From Bacteroidales bacterium UBA5371 (GTDB lineage: Bacteria > Bacteroidota > Bacteroidia > Bacteroidales > P3): a stretch of DNA of 64,000 nt. Positions 35,635 to 43,302 of the stretch are shown here, piece by piece. Within the stretch, counting starts at the first letter, position 1. Each line of letters begins with the position of its first letter. A program made the translations under genes and the position numbers. The notes beneath the pieces were generated by a model. It saw only the letters and a list, made by a program, of their open reading frames with translations, was not told the origin of the DNA and searched no databases. The stretch covers positions 57,372-121,371 of the forward strand of contig DHPF01000003.1 of NCBI GenBank assembly GCA_002407855.1, in the 5' to 3' direction.

Positions 35635-35642
35635 TATATTTG
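35635..35642 (+). promoter_or_regulatory. -7 box ahead of the SRPBCC gene
   Basis: TATATTTG fits TAnnTTTG. It covers the upstream TTG codon at 35640, so translation should begin at the ATG at 35682. Confidence 0.45.
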
Positions 35643-35681
35643 CAAAATAGAAAATTTAATAATCAAATAAACAAAAAGAAA

Positions 35682-36227
35682 ATGAAAATAGTAAAAATAA
35701 TCTTAATAGTAATAGCAGCTATTATTGCTATTGTTTTAATTACAGCGGCTTTTGTGAAGAAGGATTACGATGTTGAAAGAGAAATCATAATCAATAAGCC
35801 AAAGGTAGAGGTCTTTGAATACGTAAAGTATTTGAGAAATCAAGAGAATTATAGTCCGTGGTCGTTGATGGACCCTAATATGAAAACTACATATAGAGGA
35901 ACTGATGCTCAGGTGGGTTTTGTTTCGGCTTGGGATAGTGAGTTAGATAGTGTTGGGGCTGGTGAGCAGGAAATTAAAAAGATAACTCCGAATGAGAGAA
36001 TTGATTTAGAGCTTCGTTTTATCAGACCTTTTGAAAGTACCGAACAGGTAAGAATGATAACAACTGAACTTAATGATAATCAAACTAAGCTGGTATGGGG
36101 TTTTTCTGGTAGATTGCCTTATCCTTTCAATATATGGCATTTGTTTATGGATTTCGATAAGATGCTGGGTAAGGATTTGGAGCAGGGACTACAAATGTTA
36201 AAAACAATATTGGAAAGTGATGAATAG
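35682..36227 (+). CDS. SRPBCC-family protein with N-terminal membrane anchor
   Basis: The 181-residue protein has an N-terminal hydrophobic segment (KIVKIILIVIAAIIAIVLITAAF). A START/polyketide-cyclase-like SRPBCC domain follows: DYDVEREIIINKPKVEVFEYVKYL, then NYSPWSLMDPNMKTTYRG, and a C-terminal helix (FDKMLGKDLEQGLQMLK). The family binds hydrophobic ligands in a helix-grip cavity; the ligand here is unknown. It overlaps the DUF4199 gene by 8 bases, so the two are translationally coupled. Confidence 0.8.
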   Translation: MKIVKIILIVIAAIIAIVLITAAFVKKDYDVEREIIINKPKVEVFEYVKYLRNQENYSPWSLMDPNMKTTYRGTDAQVGFVSAWDSELDSVGAGEQEIKKITPNERIDLELRFIRPFESTEQVRMITTELNDNQTKLVWGFSGRLPYPFNIWHLFMDFDKMLGKDLEQGLQMLKTILESDE

Positions 36228-36723
36228 GATAAAAATAGAGATAAAATGGGCTATTATATTCACCATTGCAGCTCTACTTTGGATGCTTTTAGAGAAACTT
36301 TGTGGATTGCATGGTAAGTACATAGATTATCAGATGTATATTACTAATGTTTTCTATATTCCTGCAATATGGATTATGGTTTTAGCTTTAAGGGATAAGA
36401 AGAAGAATTATTATAATGGGATAATGACCTATATGCAGGGTTTTGTTTCTGGTTTAATTCTAACTCTATTCATTACTTTGCTTTCTCCTCTTATGCAGTG
36501 GGTTATTTCTTATGTAATTACACCGGAGTACTTCCCTAATGTGATTAAGCGTTCTGTTGAGCTTGGTTATTACGATACAATTGAACAAGCTCAAACTTAT
36601 TTCAATTATAAATCTTATGCCATTCAAGGTTCAATAGGTTACTTTGTTTTTGGGCTTGTTACCGTTGCAATAGCAATGATATTTATCAGAACAAAAAAGA
36701 ATAACTCTAAAATAGATGCATAG
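36220..36723 (+). CDS. DUF4199-family membrane protein
   Basis: The 167-residue protein has four hydrophobic segments (WAIIFTIAALLWMLLEKL, FYIPAIWIMVLALRD, YMQGFVSGLILTLFITLLS and a C-terminal GYFVFGLVTVAIAMIFI). The pattern and the KRSVELGYYDTIEQAQTYF loop fit DUF4199, a Bacteroidota family of unknown role. The ATG at 36220 is preferred to the GTG at 36217. It begins inside the SRPBCC stop region. Confidence 0.8.
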   Translation: MNRIKIEIKWAIIFTIAALLWMLLEKLCGLHGKYIDYQMYITNVFYIPAIWIMVLALRDKKKNYYNGIMTYMQGFVSGLILTLFITLLSPLMQWVISYVITPEYFPNVIKRSVELGYYDTIEQAQTYFNYKSYAIQGSIGYFVFGLVTVAIAMIFIRTKKNNSKIDA

Positions 36724-36776
36724 GAAATAAAGGTTTGTTTGTGTAAAGAAAAGAATTAATTATAAAAATAAACATT

Positions 36777-38225
36777 ATGAATAAGGATTTAAAGGCTTTG
36801 GAGCCTAAGAAAGTATTTGAGTACTTTGCTGAGATATTAGAAATACCTCGTCCTTCCAAAAAGGAAGAAAAGATTATTGAATATCTTATGAATTGGGGAA
36901 AGAAAAGGAAGTTGGAAACTCTAAGAGATGAGATTGGAAATGTGCTTATCCGCAAGAAAGCTACTAAGGGTTATGAGAAAAAACCTTGGGTTTGCTTGCA
37001 ATCGCATATGGATATGGTTTGTGAAAAGAATAGCGATAAGAAGTTCAACTTTGAGAAAGATGCTATTGAGGCCTATGTTGAAGATGGTTGGTTGAAGGCT
37101 AAGGGAACTACCCTTGGGGCAGATGATGGTATTGGTATGGCTATGGCTCTTGCTATTTTGGATAGTAAAGATATTGAGCATGGAAATATTGAGTGCCTCT
37201 TTACTGTTGATGAGGAAACAGGGCTTTCGGGTGCTAAGGCTTTGAGTAAAGACTTCTTAAATAGCCGTATCCTTATCAACCTTGACTCCGAAGATGAGGG
37301 TGAGCTCTTTATTGGTTGTGCTGGTGGAAAAGACACTATGGCTAAAATCCCTTATGAATTAGAACCTTCTCCAAAGGGGGTTGCCTACAAGATTTCTGTT
37401 TTTGGCTGCAAGGGAGGTCATTCAGGAGATGATATAAACAAAGGATTGGCTAATGCTAATAAGGTCTTAAATCGTATCCTTTGGACCTTGAACAACGAAA
37501 TGGATATTGCTCTTGCGAGTTTTGAGGGTGGAAACCTGAGAAATGCAATTGCAAGAGAGGCTAATAGTGTTATTGTTGCCAGTGAGAAGAATGTTAAGAA
37601 GATGATTAAGATGGTTGAAAAGTACAATAAAGATATTCGTTTTGAGTTCCGTTCAACAGAGCCTAATCTTCAAGTTAAGATAGAGGAAACAAAGATGCCT
37701 AAAAAGGTTATTGATGCTATGACTCAGGAGGATTTGTTAAATGTTTTGTATGCTGTTCCTCATGGGGTGTTGTCTATGAGTAGGGAAATTCCTAATTTTG
37801 TTGAGACTTCCACCAATTTGGCTTCTGTTAAGATGATTGACAATTGCTTTGTTGTAGCCACTTCTCAACGCTCTTCAACCGAAACTGCAAAAGAGGCTGC
37901 TTGCGATAGGAATGCTGCTTGTTTCCGTTTGGTTGGTGCAGAAATTACTCATGGTGATGGTTACCCTGGTTGGACCCCTAATCCTAAGTCAAAAATTCTG
38001 AAAGTTGCAAAAGAGAGCTATAAAAAGCTTTTCAAGAAAGAACCAATCGTTAGAGCCATCCATGCAGGATTAGAATGTGGACTAATTGGCGAAAAATACA
38101 AGGGAATGGATATGATTTCTTTTGGTCCAACTCTTCGTGGGGTGCATTCTCCGGACGAAAGGCTTGAAATAAAAACTGTTCAAATGTGTTGGGACCACAC
38201 TTTGGATATTCTTAAAAATATTTAG
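36777..38225 (+). CDS. pepD: Aminoacyl-histidine dipeptidase PepD (M20 family)
   Basis: The 482-residue cytosolic metallopeptidase hydrolyses Xaa-His dipeptides and other short peptides. Family motifs: EIPRPSKKEEKIIEYL, WVCLQSHMDMVCEKN with the first zinc-ligand His, GTTLGADDGIGMAMALAIL with the bridging Asp, VDEETGLSGA with the catalytic Glu pair, LDSEDEGELFIGCAGG, a dimerisation insert, and C-terminal IHAGLECG. Length is typical. It is followed closely by the prohibitin-like gene and pepP on the same strand, a small proteolysis cluster. Confidence 0.93.
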   Translation: MNKDLKALEPKKVFEYFAEILEIPRPSKKEEKIIEYLMNWGKKRKLETLRDEIGNVLIRKKATKGYEKKPWVCLQSHMDMVCEKNSDKKFNFEKDAIEAYVEDGWLKAKGTTLGADDGIGMAMALAILDSKDIEHGNIECLFTVDEETGLSGAKALSKDFLNSRILINLDSEDEGELFIGCAGGKDTMAKIPYELEPSPKGVAYKISVFGCKGGHSGDDINKGLANANKVLNRILWTLNNEMDIALASFEGGNLRNAIAREANSVIVASEKNVKKMIKMVEKYNKDIRFEFRSTEPNLQVKIEETKMPKKVIDAMTQEDLLNVLYAVPHGVLSMSREIPNFVETSTNLASVKMIDNCFVVATSQRSSTETAKEAACDRNAACFRLVGAEITHGDGYPGWTPNPKSKILKVAKESYKKLFKKEPIVRAIHAGLECGLIGEKYKGMDMISFGPTLRGVHSPDERLEIKTVQMCWDHTLDILKNI

Positions 38226-38255
38226 ATTTAATTTATAACAATAAATATAGAAACT

Positions 38256-38660
38256 ATGTATAGGATAAACTTTAAACACGTATTGTTAATTGTAATAGTT
38301 ATAATTGCTTTTATTCTTATTCTAATGTTTGGTATGCCTGTTTATAGGGTATGGCAACAAGAAATGAGGGGTAAGGCTGAGTTTGCTCAGGCAGAACAAA
38401 ATAGGAAAATTAAGGTTGAGGAAGCAAGGGCTAACCTTGAAGCTGAAAAACTTAATGCCTTGGCAGAGGTTGAAAGAGCCAGAGGAGCAGCAGAAGCTAT
38501 TAAGATTGAAAATGGAACCCTAACAGATAGATATATTCAATATCTTTGGGTAAGAAATCAAAATAATTTGAGTGATAAAACTGTTATATATATTCCAACC
38601 GAAGGCAATTTACCTATTATGGAGGCTGGAAGATTTCTGAAGAATAATATAAATAAATAG
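38256..38660 (+). CDS. Small membrane-anchored, prohibitin/SPFH-tail-like protein
   Basis: The 134-residue protein has one N-terminal transmembrane segment (VLLIVIVIIAFILILMFGMPVY) and a charged, probably coiled-coil stretch (MRGKAEFAQAEQNRKIKVEE, then EKLNALAEVERARGAAEAI). A C-terminal YIPTEGNLPIMEA segment resembles the tail of prohibitin/band-7 proteins, but the SPFH core itself is missing. It lies 30 bases after pepD and 3 bases before the Xaa-Pro aminopeptidase. Function is unknown. Confidence 0.65.
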   Translation: MYRINFKHVLLIVIVIIAFILILMFGMPVYRVWQQEMRGKAEFAQAEQNRKIKVEEARANLEAEKLNALAEVERARGAAEAIKIENGTLTDRYIQYLWVRNQNNLSDKTVIYIPTEGNLPIMEAGRFLKNNINK

Positions 38661-38663
38661 ATT

Positions 38664-40052
38664 ATGTTTAAAAAAAGCACATACGTTAATCGTAGAAAAC
38701 AATTAGCAAAAGATATTAAGGATGGCTTAATTCTTATTTTAGGTAATGGAGATAGCCCATTTAACTATGTAGCCAATATCTACACCTTCCGTCAAGATTC
38801 ATCGTTTCGTTACTTCTTTGAATACCCTTTGCAAGACCTTGCAGGAGTAATTGATGCAAACTCGGGCGAAGACTATCTCTTTGGCGATGATGTTGAGATT
38901 GATGACATAATTTGGACTGGCCCTGTTGCCTCCATTAGAGAAAGAGCCGATAAGATAGGTGTTAAGCATAGCGGTTCAAGAAAAGACCTTGCTCTACTTT
39001 TGGAACAAGCCATCTTGCAGGAAAGAAAAATCCATTTCCTTCCTCCTTATAGGGCTGAAAACCGCAACCTTCTCTCATCACTGCTTCACATAAAGAAAGA
39101 CCATTTAGAGAAATTTGCCTCTTTGGAGCTTCGTAAAGCTATCGTAAAACAACGTTCCATTAAGTCTGTGGAAGAAGTTCAAGAAATAGAAAAAGCAATT
39201 GAAACAGCCTACCTTATGCACACCACAATGATGCGTATGGCAAAAAAATTGGGCACCTACGAGTATGAAATTGCAGGTAAGATGGAAGGGATTGCCCTAA
39301 GTGGAGGAGGTCCTGTATCTTTCCCAATCATCCTCACAACTCATGGCGAAATTCTTCACGGACACGACCATAGCCTAAAACTTCAAAAGGGAAGAATGCT
39401 TGTATCGGATGCCGGTTGCGAAACACCAAGCGGATACTGCTCCGACATTACCCGCACCGTTCCTTGTGGAGGGAAGTTTGACCCAAGACAAAAAGCCGTT
39501 TACGAAGCTGTATTAAACGCCAATATGGTTGCTCAAAAAGCCATAAAGCCAGGCATAGAATACAAGAAAGTTCATCTCAAAGCCGTAGAAACCTTAGGCG
39601 AAGGATTAAAAGCAATAGGGCTTATGAAGGGAGACATAAAAGAAGCTGTGAAAGAAGGAGCAATGGGATTATTTATGCCTCATGGCTTAGGGCATATGCT
39701 TGGAATGGACGTTCACGATATGGAGAACTTCGACGAAACCATTGTAGGATACGATGAAAAAACTTCTCGTTCCACTCAGTTTGGACTTCGTTCCTTGCGT
39801 TTTGGACGTACCCTTGAAAAAGGTCATGTGATAACCAATGAACCTGGTTGTTATTTCATTCCAGCACTAATAGATAAATTTAAGGCAGAGAAGAAATTCC
39901 TTTCATTTGTAAACTACAAAGAGCTTGAAAAATATAAGGATTTCGGAGGAATAAGAATAGAAGACGATATCTTAGTTACAGAGAAATCGAATCAAGTTTT
40001 AGGGAAACCAATCCCTAAGACAATAAAAGATATTGAAGAAATTATGGCTTAA
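38664..40052 (+). CDS. pepP: Xaa-Pro aminopeptidase (M24 family)
   Basis: The 462-residue aminopeptidase P removes N-terminal residues before proline. An AMP_N domain occupies ~1-150. The M24 pita-bread domain has metal ligands in LVSDAGCETPSGYCSDITRT, MPHGLGHMLGMDVHD, ITNEPGCYF and GGIRIEDDILVTE. Length suits the bacterial dimetal enzyme. Its stop codon abuts the ATG of the DUF5103 gene, so both are likely on one transcript. Confidence 0.92.
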   Translation: MFKKSTYVNRRKQLAKDIKDGLILILGNGDSPFNYVANIYTFRQDSSFRYFFEYPLQDLAGVIDANSGEDYLFGDDVEIDDIIWTGPVASIRERADKIGVKHSGSRKDLALLLEQAILQERKIHFLPPYRAENRNLLSSLLHIKKDHLEKFASLELRKAIVKQRSIKSVEEVQEIEKAIETAYLMHTTMMRMAKKLGTYEYEIAGKMEGIALSGGGPVSFPIILTTHGEILHGHDHSLKLQKGRMLVSDAGCETPSGYCSDITRTVPCGGKFDPRQKAVYEAVLNANMVAQKAIKPGIEYKKVHLKAVETLGEGLKAIGLMKGDIKEAVKEGAMGLFMPHGLGHMLGMDVHDMENFDETIVGYDEKTSRSTQFGLRSLRFGRTLEKGHVITNEPGCYFIPALIDKFKAEKKFLSFVNYKELEKYKDFGGIRIEDDILVTEKSNQVLGKPIPKTIKDIEEIMA

Positions 40053-41309
40053 ATGAGAAAGACATTTTTCTTTTTATTTTTTTTCATTTCCATTGCTTCA
40101 AGTTTGACTGCTCAAACAATATGGACAGATAAGATATATAGTCCACTTGTAAAAACGGTTAAATTTGAAGCCAGTGGAGTTGATTTCACCATTCCAATCA
40201 TAAGGTTGGAATCTTCGGAGAAACTTATTTTAAAATTTGACCTTCTCTCAGAAGAGCCTCAACAATTCAACTACACCATAATCCATTGCAATTCCGACTG
40301 GACTCAAAGCGATTTGCGACCACAAGAATACATAGAAGGCTTCGAAACAGGGCATATAGAAAACTACTACAACTCCATCAACACACTCCAACGTTATGTT
40401 CACTACTATCAAGAGTTCCCTTCCTCAATGATGCGTTTTTTGGTCTCTGGCAACTATATCATAAAGGTCTATGCAGATAATAATCCCGATAAGGTCATTA
40501 TGGTTCGTAGGTTTATGATATACGAAGATGCCTCAACCATTAGAACCGTTATGCAGATGGGTAAGCAACCTCAGGATACCAAAACCAAACAAGAGATAGA
40601 TGTATTTGTGAGGCCTAAATCCTCAATGAGCTTTGCCGACCCCAATCGTTATTTAAAGGTTTTTATACAGCAAAATGGTAGAAGGGATAATATATCCCTT
40701 TTAAAACTCCGACAATATAATGGCAATGAATTAGAATACTCTTTTGATAAAACCAATGTATTTGATGCAGGTAATGAGTTTAGGAATTTTGACTTCACAA
40801 GCCTTAGAATTCGTTCAATGCATGTGAGTAATTTTGACTTTATTGATGGGGAGAATATAGTGAAGCTCAAACCCATTACAGACCGCTCACGCCTCACCTA
40901 CACAACACAGGGTGATTTAGATGGCTACTACTATGTGCGTAACGATAGAGGAGATAATTTTGATTTAGAATCCGATTATGCTTGGGTTGTTTTCTACCTA
41001 CCTTCTCAAATGCGATTAGATGGGAGTTTTTATGTATGGGGTGAGCTTTCCGATTGGTATTGCACAGAGCAAAACAAAATGAACTACGACAAGCGTTTTG
41101 GAGCCTACACCACAAGTTTATATCTCAAACAAGGCTTTTACGACTATATGATTATGTTTATGCCAAGTGGTTATACCCTCTACGAAACGAGTATTATGGA
41201 AGGAAATCATTCCGAAACAAATAACACCTATCATATCTACGTTTACTACCGAAAGCCAGGCAATTCCTACGATAGCCTTATAGGGTATTTTAGTCAGAAA
41301 ATCAATTAA
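40053..41309 (+). CDS. Type IX secretion plug protein (DUF5103)
   Basis: The 418-residue exported protein has a signal peptide (FFFLFFFISIASSLTAQ). The body matches DUF5103, now known as the plug that closes the SprA translocon of the T9SS: IIRLESSEKLILKFDLLS, FNYTIIHCNSDWTQSDLRPQ, EYIEGF, and the C-terminal domain with FYVWGELSDW and YDYMIMF. It should sit on the periplasmic side of the outer-membrane translocon. The T9SS cargo genes in this window agree with a working system. It starts directly after the pepP stop. Confidence 0.85.
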   Translation: MRKTFFFLFFFISIASSLTAQTIWTDKIYSPLVKTVKFEASGVDFTIPIIRLESSEKLILKFDLLSEEPQQFNYTIIHCNSDWTQSDLRPQEYIEGFETGHIENYYNSINTLQRYVHYYQEFPSSMMRFLVSGNYIIKVYADNNPDKVIMVRRFMIYEDASTIRTVMQMGKQPQDTKTKQEIDVFVRPKSSMSFADPNRYLKVFIQQNGRRDNISLLKLRQYNGNELEYSFDKTNVFDAGNEFRNFDFTSLRIRSMHVSNFDFIDGENIVKLKPITDRSRLTYTTQGDLDGYYYVRNDRGDNFDLESDYAWVVFYLPSQMRLDGSFYVWGELSDWYCTEQNKMNYDKRFGAYTTSLYLKQGFYDYMIMFMPSGYTLYETSIMEGNHSETNNTYHIYVYYRKPGNSYDSLIGYFSQKIN

Positions 41310-41314
41310 GATAA

Positions 41315-41344
41315 AAGCTATTTATATAGCTTAGTTTTGGTTTT
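41315..41344 (+). terminator. Terminator of the pepD-to-plug run
   Basis: AAGCTAT (41315-41321) with ATAGCTT (41326-41332), 4-base loop, then AGTTTTGGTTTT. Confidence 0.6.
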
Positions 41345-41360
41345 ACGGATTGCTTATAGA

Positions 41361-41398
41361 CTTGTCGCTTTGCTATGCAAAGAAACCTGCACGACAAG
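41361..41398. repeat. Palindromic hairpin at the broken toxin
   Basis: CTTGTCG (41361-41367) and CGACAAG (41392-41398) enclose CTTTGC/GCAAAG (41368-41373, 41377-41382). It begins where the toxin frame has been lost and may be an inserted repeat. Confidence 0.5.
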
Positions 41399-41406
41399 GA
41401 GCTATT

Positions 41407-41457
41407 TTAGAAAAAATCTGATTTTTCAAATTGCTTTGAAACTTCTATTTTATACAT
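41407..41457 (-). pseudogene. Truncated RelE/ParE-type toxin remnant
   Basis: Immediately downstream of the antitoxin-like gene, and overlapping its stop, the minus strand encodes MYKIEVSKQFEKSDFF and then a stop. This looks like the N-terminal strand-helix of RelE/ParE toxins. The overlap of antitoxin stop and toxin start is the usual type II arrangement. The rest of the toxin is absent; beyond the stop lies a palindromic repeat. Confidence 0.55.
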
Positions 41458-41644
41458 CGCTAACGCATTTATCTAAAAATGAATCTATATCTTTAATTTT
41501 TTTTGTTTTTCCTGCCTTAGCCTCTTCAATTGACTTATCTAATGTATCTAATTGAACAATTTCTGCCCCAGCTTCAATCAAAAGAGATAAAATTTCTTTA
41601 ATTATTTTATTTCTTCCGTCATATCTTATCATTACTTTTTTCAT
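41450..41644 (-). CDS. Antitoxin-like small protein with degenerate toxin partner
   Basis: The 64-residue protein opens KKVMIRYDGRNKIIKEILSLL, a strand-helix DNA-binding-like start resembling DUF2683-type antitoxins. A charged tail follows (EEAKAGKTKKIKDIDSF). It overlaps the start of a truncated toxin frame. A promoter -7 box TATCTTTG lies at 41699-41692 (minus). It is probably a left-over antitoxin after loss of the toxin, which may still repress or neutralise related toxins. Confidence 0.55.
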   Translation of the reverse strand: MKKVMIRYDGRNKIIKEILSLLIEAGAEIVQLDTLDKSIEEAKAGKTKKIKDIDSFLDKCVSDV

Positions 41645-41749
41645 AGCTTTTCCCCTTTCTTTTTGATATGTTTCTATTATTTAATACGTTGCAAAGATAG
41701 AAATATTACAATTAAAACGATAATATGCAGCAAAGTTTTATATTAAATA

Positions 41750-41956
41750 CTATTTGCTTTTCTTTCTTAATTTTTTTATGATAATATCTTTTGAAATATT
41801 ATCATTTCTATCAACCTCTTTCATTAGCTCTATCAATCCCAAATCTTCCTTTTCCTCTTCTGACAAAACGTTATATTTAATTTTCATTTTTTCAAATAAG
41901 GAAGATAAAAGTTTTAACTCTTCATTATCCTTTGCCTTAATAATTATACTTTTCAT
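41750..41956 (-). CDS. Orphan antitoxin-like protein (DUF2683-like)
   Basis: The 68-residue protein reads MKSIIIKAKDNEELKLLSSLFEKM at the start, then YNVLSEEEKEDLGLIELMKE, a pattern shared with antitoxins of RelE/ParE systems in Bacteroidota (strand, helix, then an acidic toxin-wrapping tail). No toxin follows in the next 100 bases. It is a neighbour of the second antitoxin-like gene and has little sequence similarity to it. Confidence 0.55.
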   Translation of the reverse strand: MKSIIIKAKDNEELKLLSSLFEKMKIKYNVLSEEEKEDLGLIELMKEVDRNDNISKDIIIKKLRKKSK

Positions 41957-42005
41957 AATTATTCACTTATTGAGTTAAAAACGAGATATTTGTAATTTTC
42001 ATAAC

Positions 42006-42467
42006 CTATCTCCTTTCAAATTTTAAGTAGTTATGACGATTGTTATAGTAAAGTTTCAGGCTATTATCAGAAATATGGTAAGAACTCACATTATTTAAAC
42101 TCTCAACAAATAAATTACCCTCATTGATTTCAAGTGCAAATGTTTGTTGTGCTACCTTTAAAGAAATAGAGTCATTTTGATAAACTTTATAATGCCCACC
42201 CAAATAATTTGATGAAGAGCGTCCTTTTAATAAAGTATCGTTTGTAAAATTCAAAGTATAAGTATCATTATCATAAGGAAGTAGTGTTGGTGTAATACTT
42301 GTGTCGTTTGTAATATCAACAAAGGCTATTAATTTCCATTCTGTATTTGCTAAGTTAATATCATTTGTATTATTATCATCTGTTGGCTCACAAGCCAAAA
42401 AGAAACTAAGGCTTAAAGCAGCAATCACAACTATTGCAACGGCTCTTAATAAATTCTTATTTTTCAT
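42006..42467 (-). CDS. Small lipoprotein, META/HslJ-like
   Basis: The 153-residue protein has a lipoprotein signal (NLLRAVAIVVIAALSLSFFL, then AC with the modified Cys near residue 26) and an Asp/Asn-rich linker. Its body resembles META/HslJ domains: LANTEWKLIAFVD, then LKGRSSSNYLGGHYKV and a C-terminal HNYLKFERR. Probably surface or periplasm facing; function unknown. Its signal-peptide DNA is close to that of the next gene upstream, while the mature parts differ. Confidence 0.7.
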   Translation of the reverse strand: MKNKNLLRAVAIVVIAALSLSFFLACEPTDDNNTNDINLANTEWKLIAFVDITNDTSITPTLLPYDNDTYTLNFTNDTLLKGRSSSNYLGGHYKVYQNDSISLKVAQQTFALEINEGNLFVESLNNVSSYHISDNSLKLYYNNRHNYLKFERR

Positions 42468-42473
42468 AACAAC

Positions 42474-42869
42474 TTATTTTATTCTTTTAAATGTAATATT
42501 TTGCCTTTCAATTGCTAAAAGTGTAAAAGCATATCCTAAACGATATATAGTTAAATCTGAATTGTTAATAGAGTATTTAAACGAAAGAGTTTGTCCTCCT
42601 TTAGTAATATCTATTGTGCTATTAGAAACTTTATATTTTGCAGGAGTATAAGAGGAGTCTACTGGATTATATGTAAGTCCAGCCCATTTTTCAATTTTTC
42701 CATCCGAAGTAAATACAATGGTATCTCCATAAGCATAATTTTCAGTAATTGACACCCATTCACCAATTAAAGGGTTTTCCTCCTTATCCTCACAAGCCGA
42801 AAAGAAAGTAAGACTTAAAGCAGTAATCACAACTATTGCAACTACTCTTAATAAATTTGGTGTTTTCAT
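42474..42869 (-). CDS. Small lipoprotein, lipocalin-like
   Basis: The 131-residue protein has a lipoprotein signal (NLLRVVAIVVITALSLTFFS, then AC). A compact beta-rich domain starts PLIGEWVSITENYAYGDTIVF, as in lipocalin-like (DUF4923/PF13648-type) Bacteroidota lipoproteins, which usually open with an L-x-G-x-W motif. It lies 6 bases upstream of the META-like lipoprotein on the same strand, so the two are probably cotranscribed. The signal peptides of the two are near copies. Confidence 0.7.
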   Translation of the reverse strand: MKTPNLLRVVAIVVITALSLTFFSACEDKEENPLIGEWVSITENYAYGDTIVFTSDGKIEKWAGLTYNPVDSSYTPAKYKVSNSTIDITKGGQTLSFKYSINNSDLTIYRLGYAFTLLAIERQNITFKRIK

Positions 42870-43302
42870 TTTGAAACTATTTTAATTAAACAATAATTTT
42901 ATATCTTTTTAAGAGGGAAGTTATATTGCCATATATATAAATAGGCATCAAGCATTTCAGATTAGAGTTAAATTTTACATCAAAATAACACGACAAACTT
43001 AATACTTTTTTTTTAATCACCAAACTTTTTAAGGGATAATTGCTTACTCAAAAATACTTTACTAATAGCCTTTACTAATTATTACTATAAGAAAATACTT
43101 TTATAATATCTTTTTGTTTGTAAATTTCTTGTAGTAATAAATTTATTACGTACCTTTGCTTTATAGTTAAGTGCATAATAAACCACATATTTATTACTAT
43201 TATAGAGTTTTATCCTTTAAAAAAATGTATTAGTAATTTGAACTTAGAAAATTAAAAATATTGATACTAAAATGTTATATAATAACGTTGCTAAGACTTA
43301 GA
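42870..43302. other. Divergent intergenic region, AT-rich
   Basis: Contains the promoter of the TonB-dependent receptor (43128-43158) and a leader of about 140 bases. No ORF, repeat or clear hairpin was found. Confidence 0.5.
43128..43158 (+). promoter_or_regulatory. Promoter of the TonB-dependent receptor
   Basis: CTTG (43128-43131), 19 bases, TACCTTTG (43151-43158). Confidence 0.5.
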
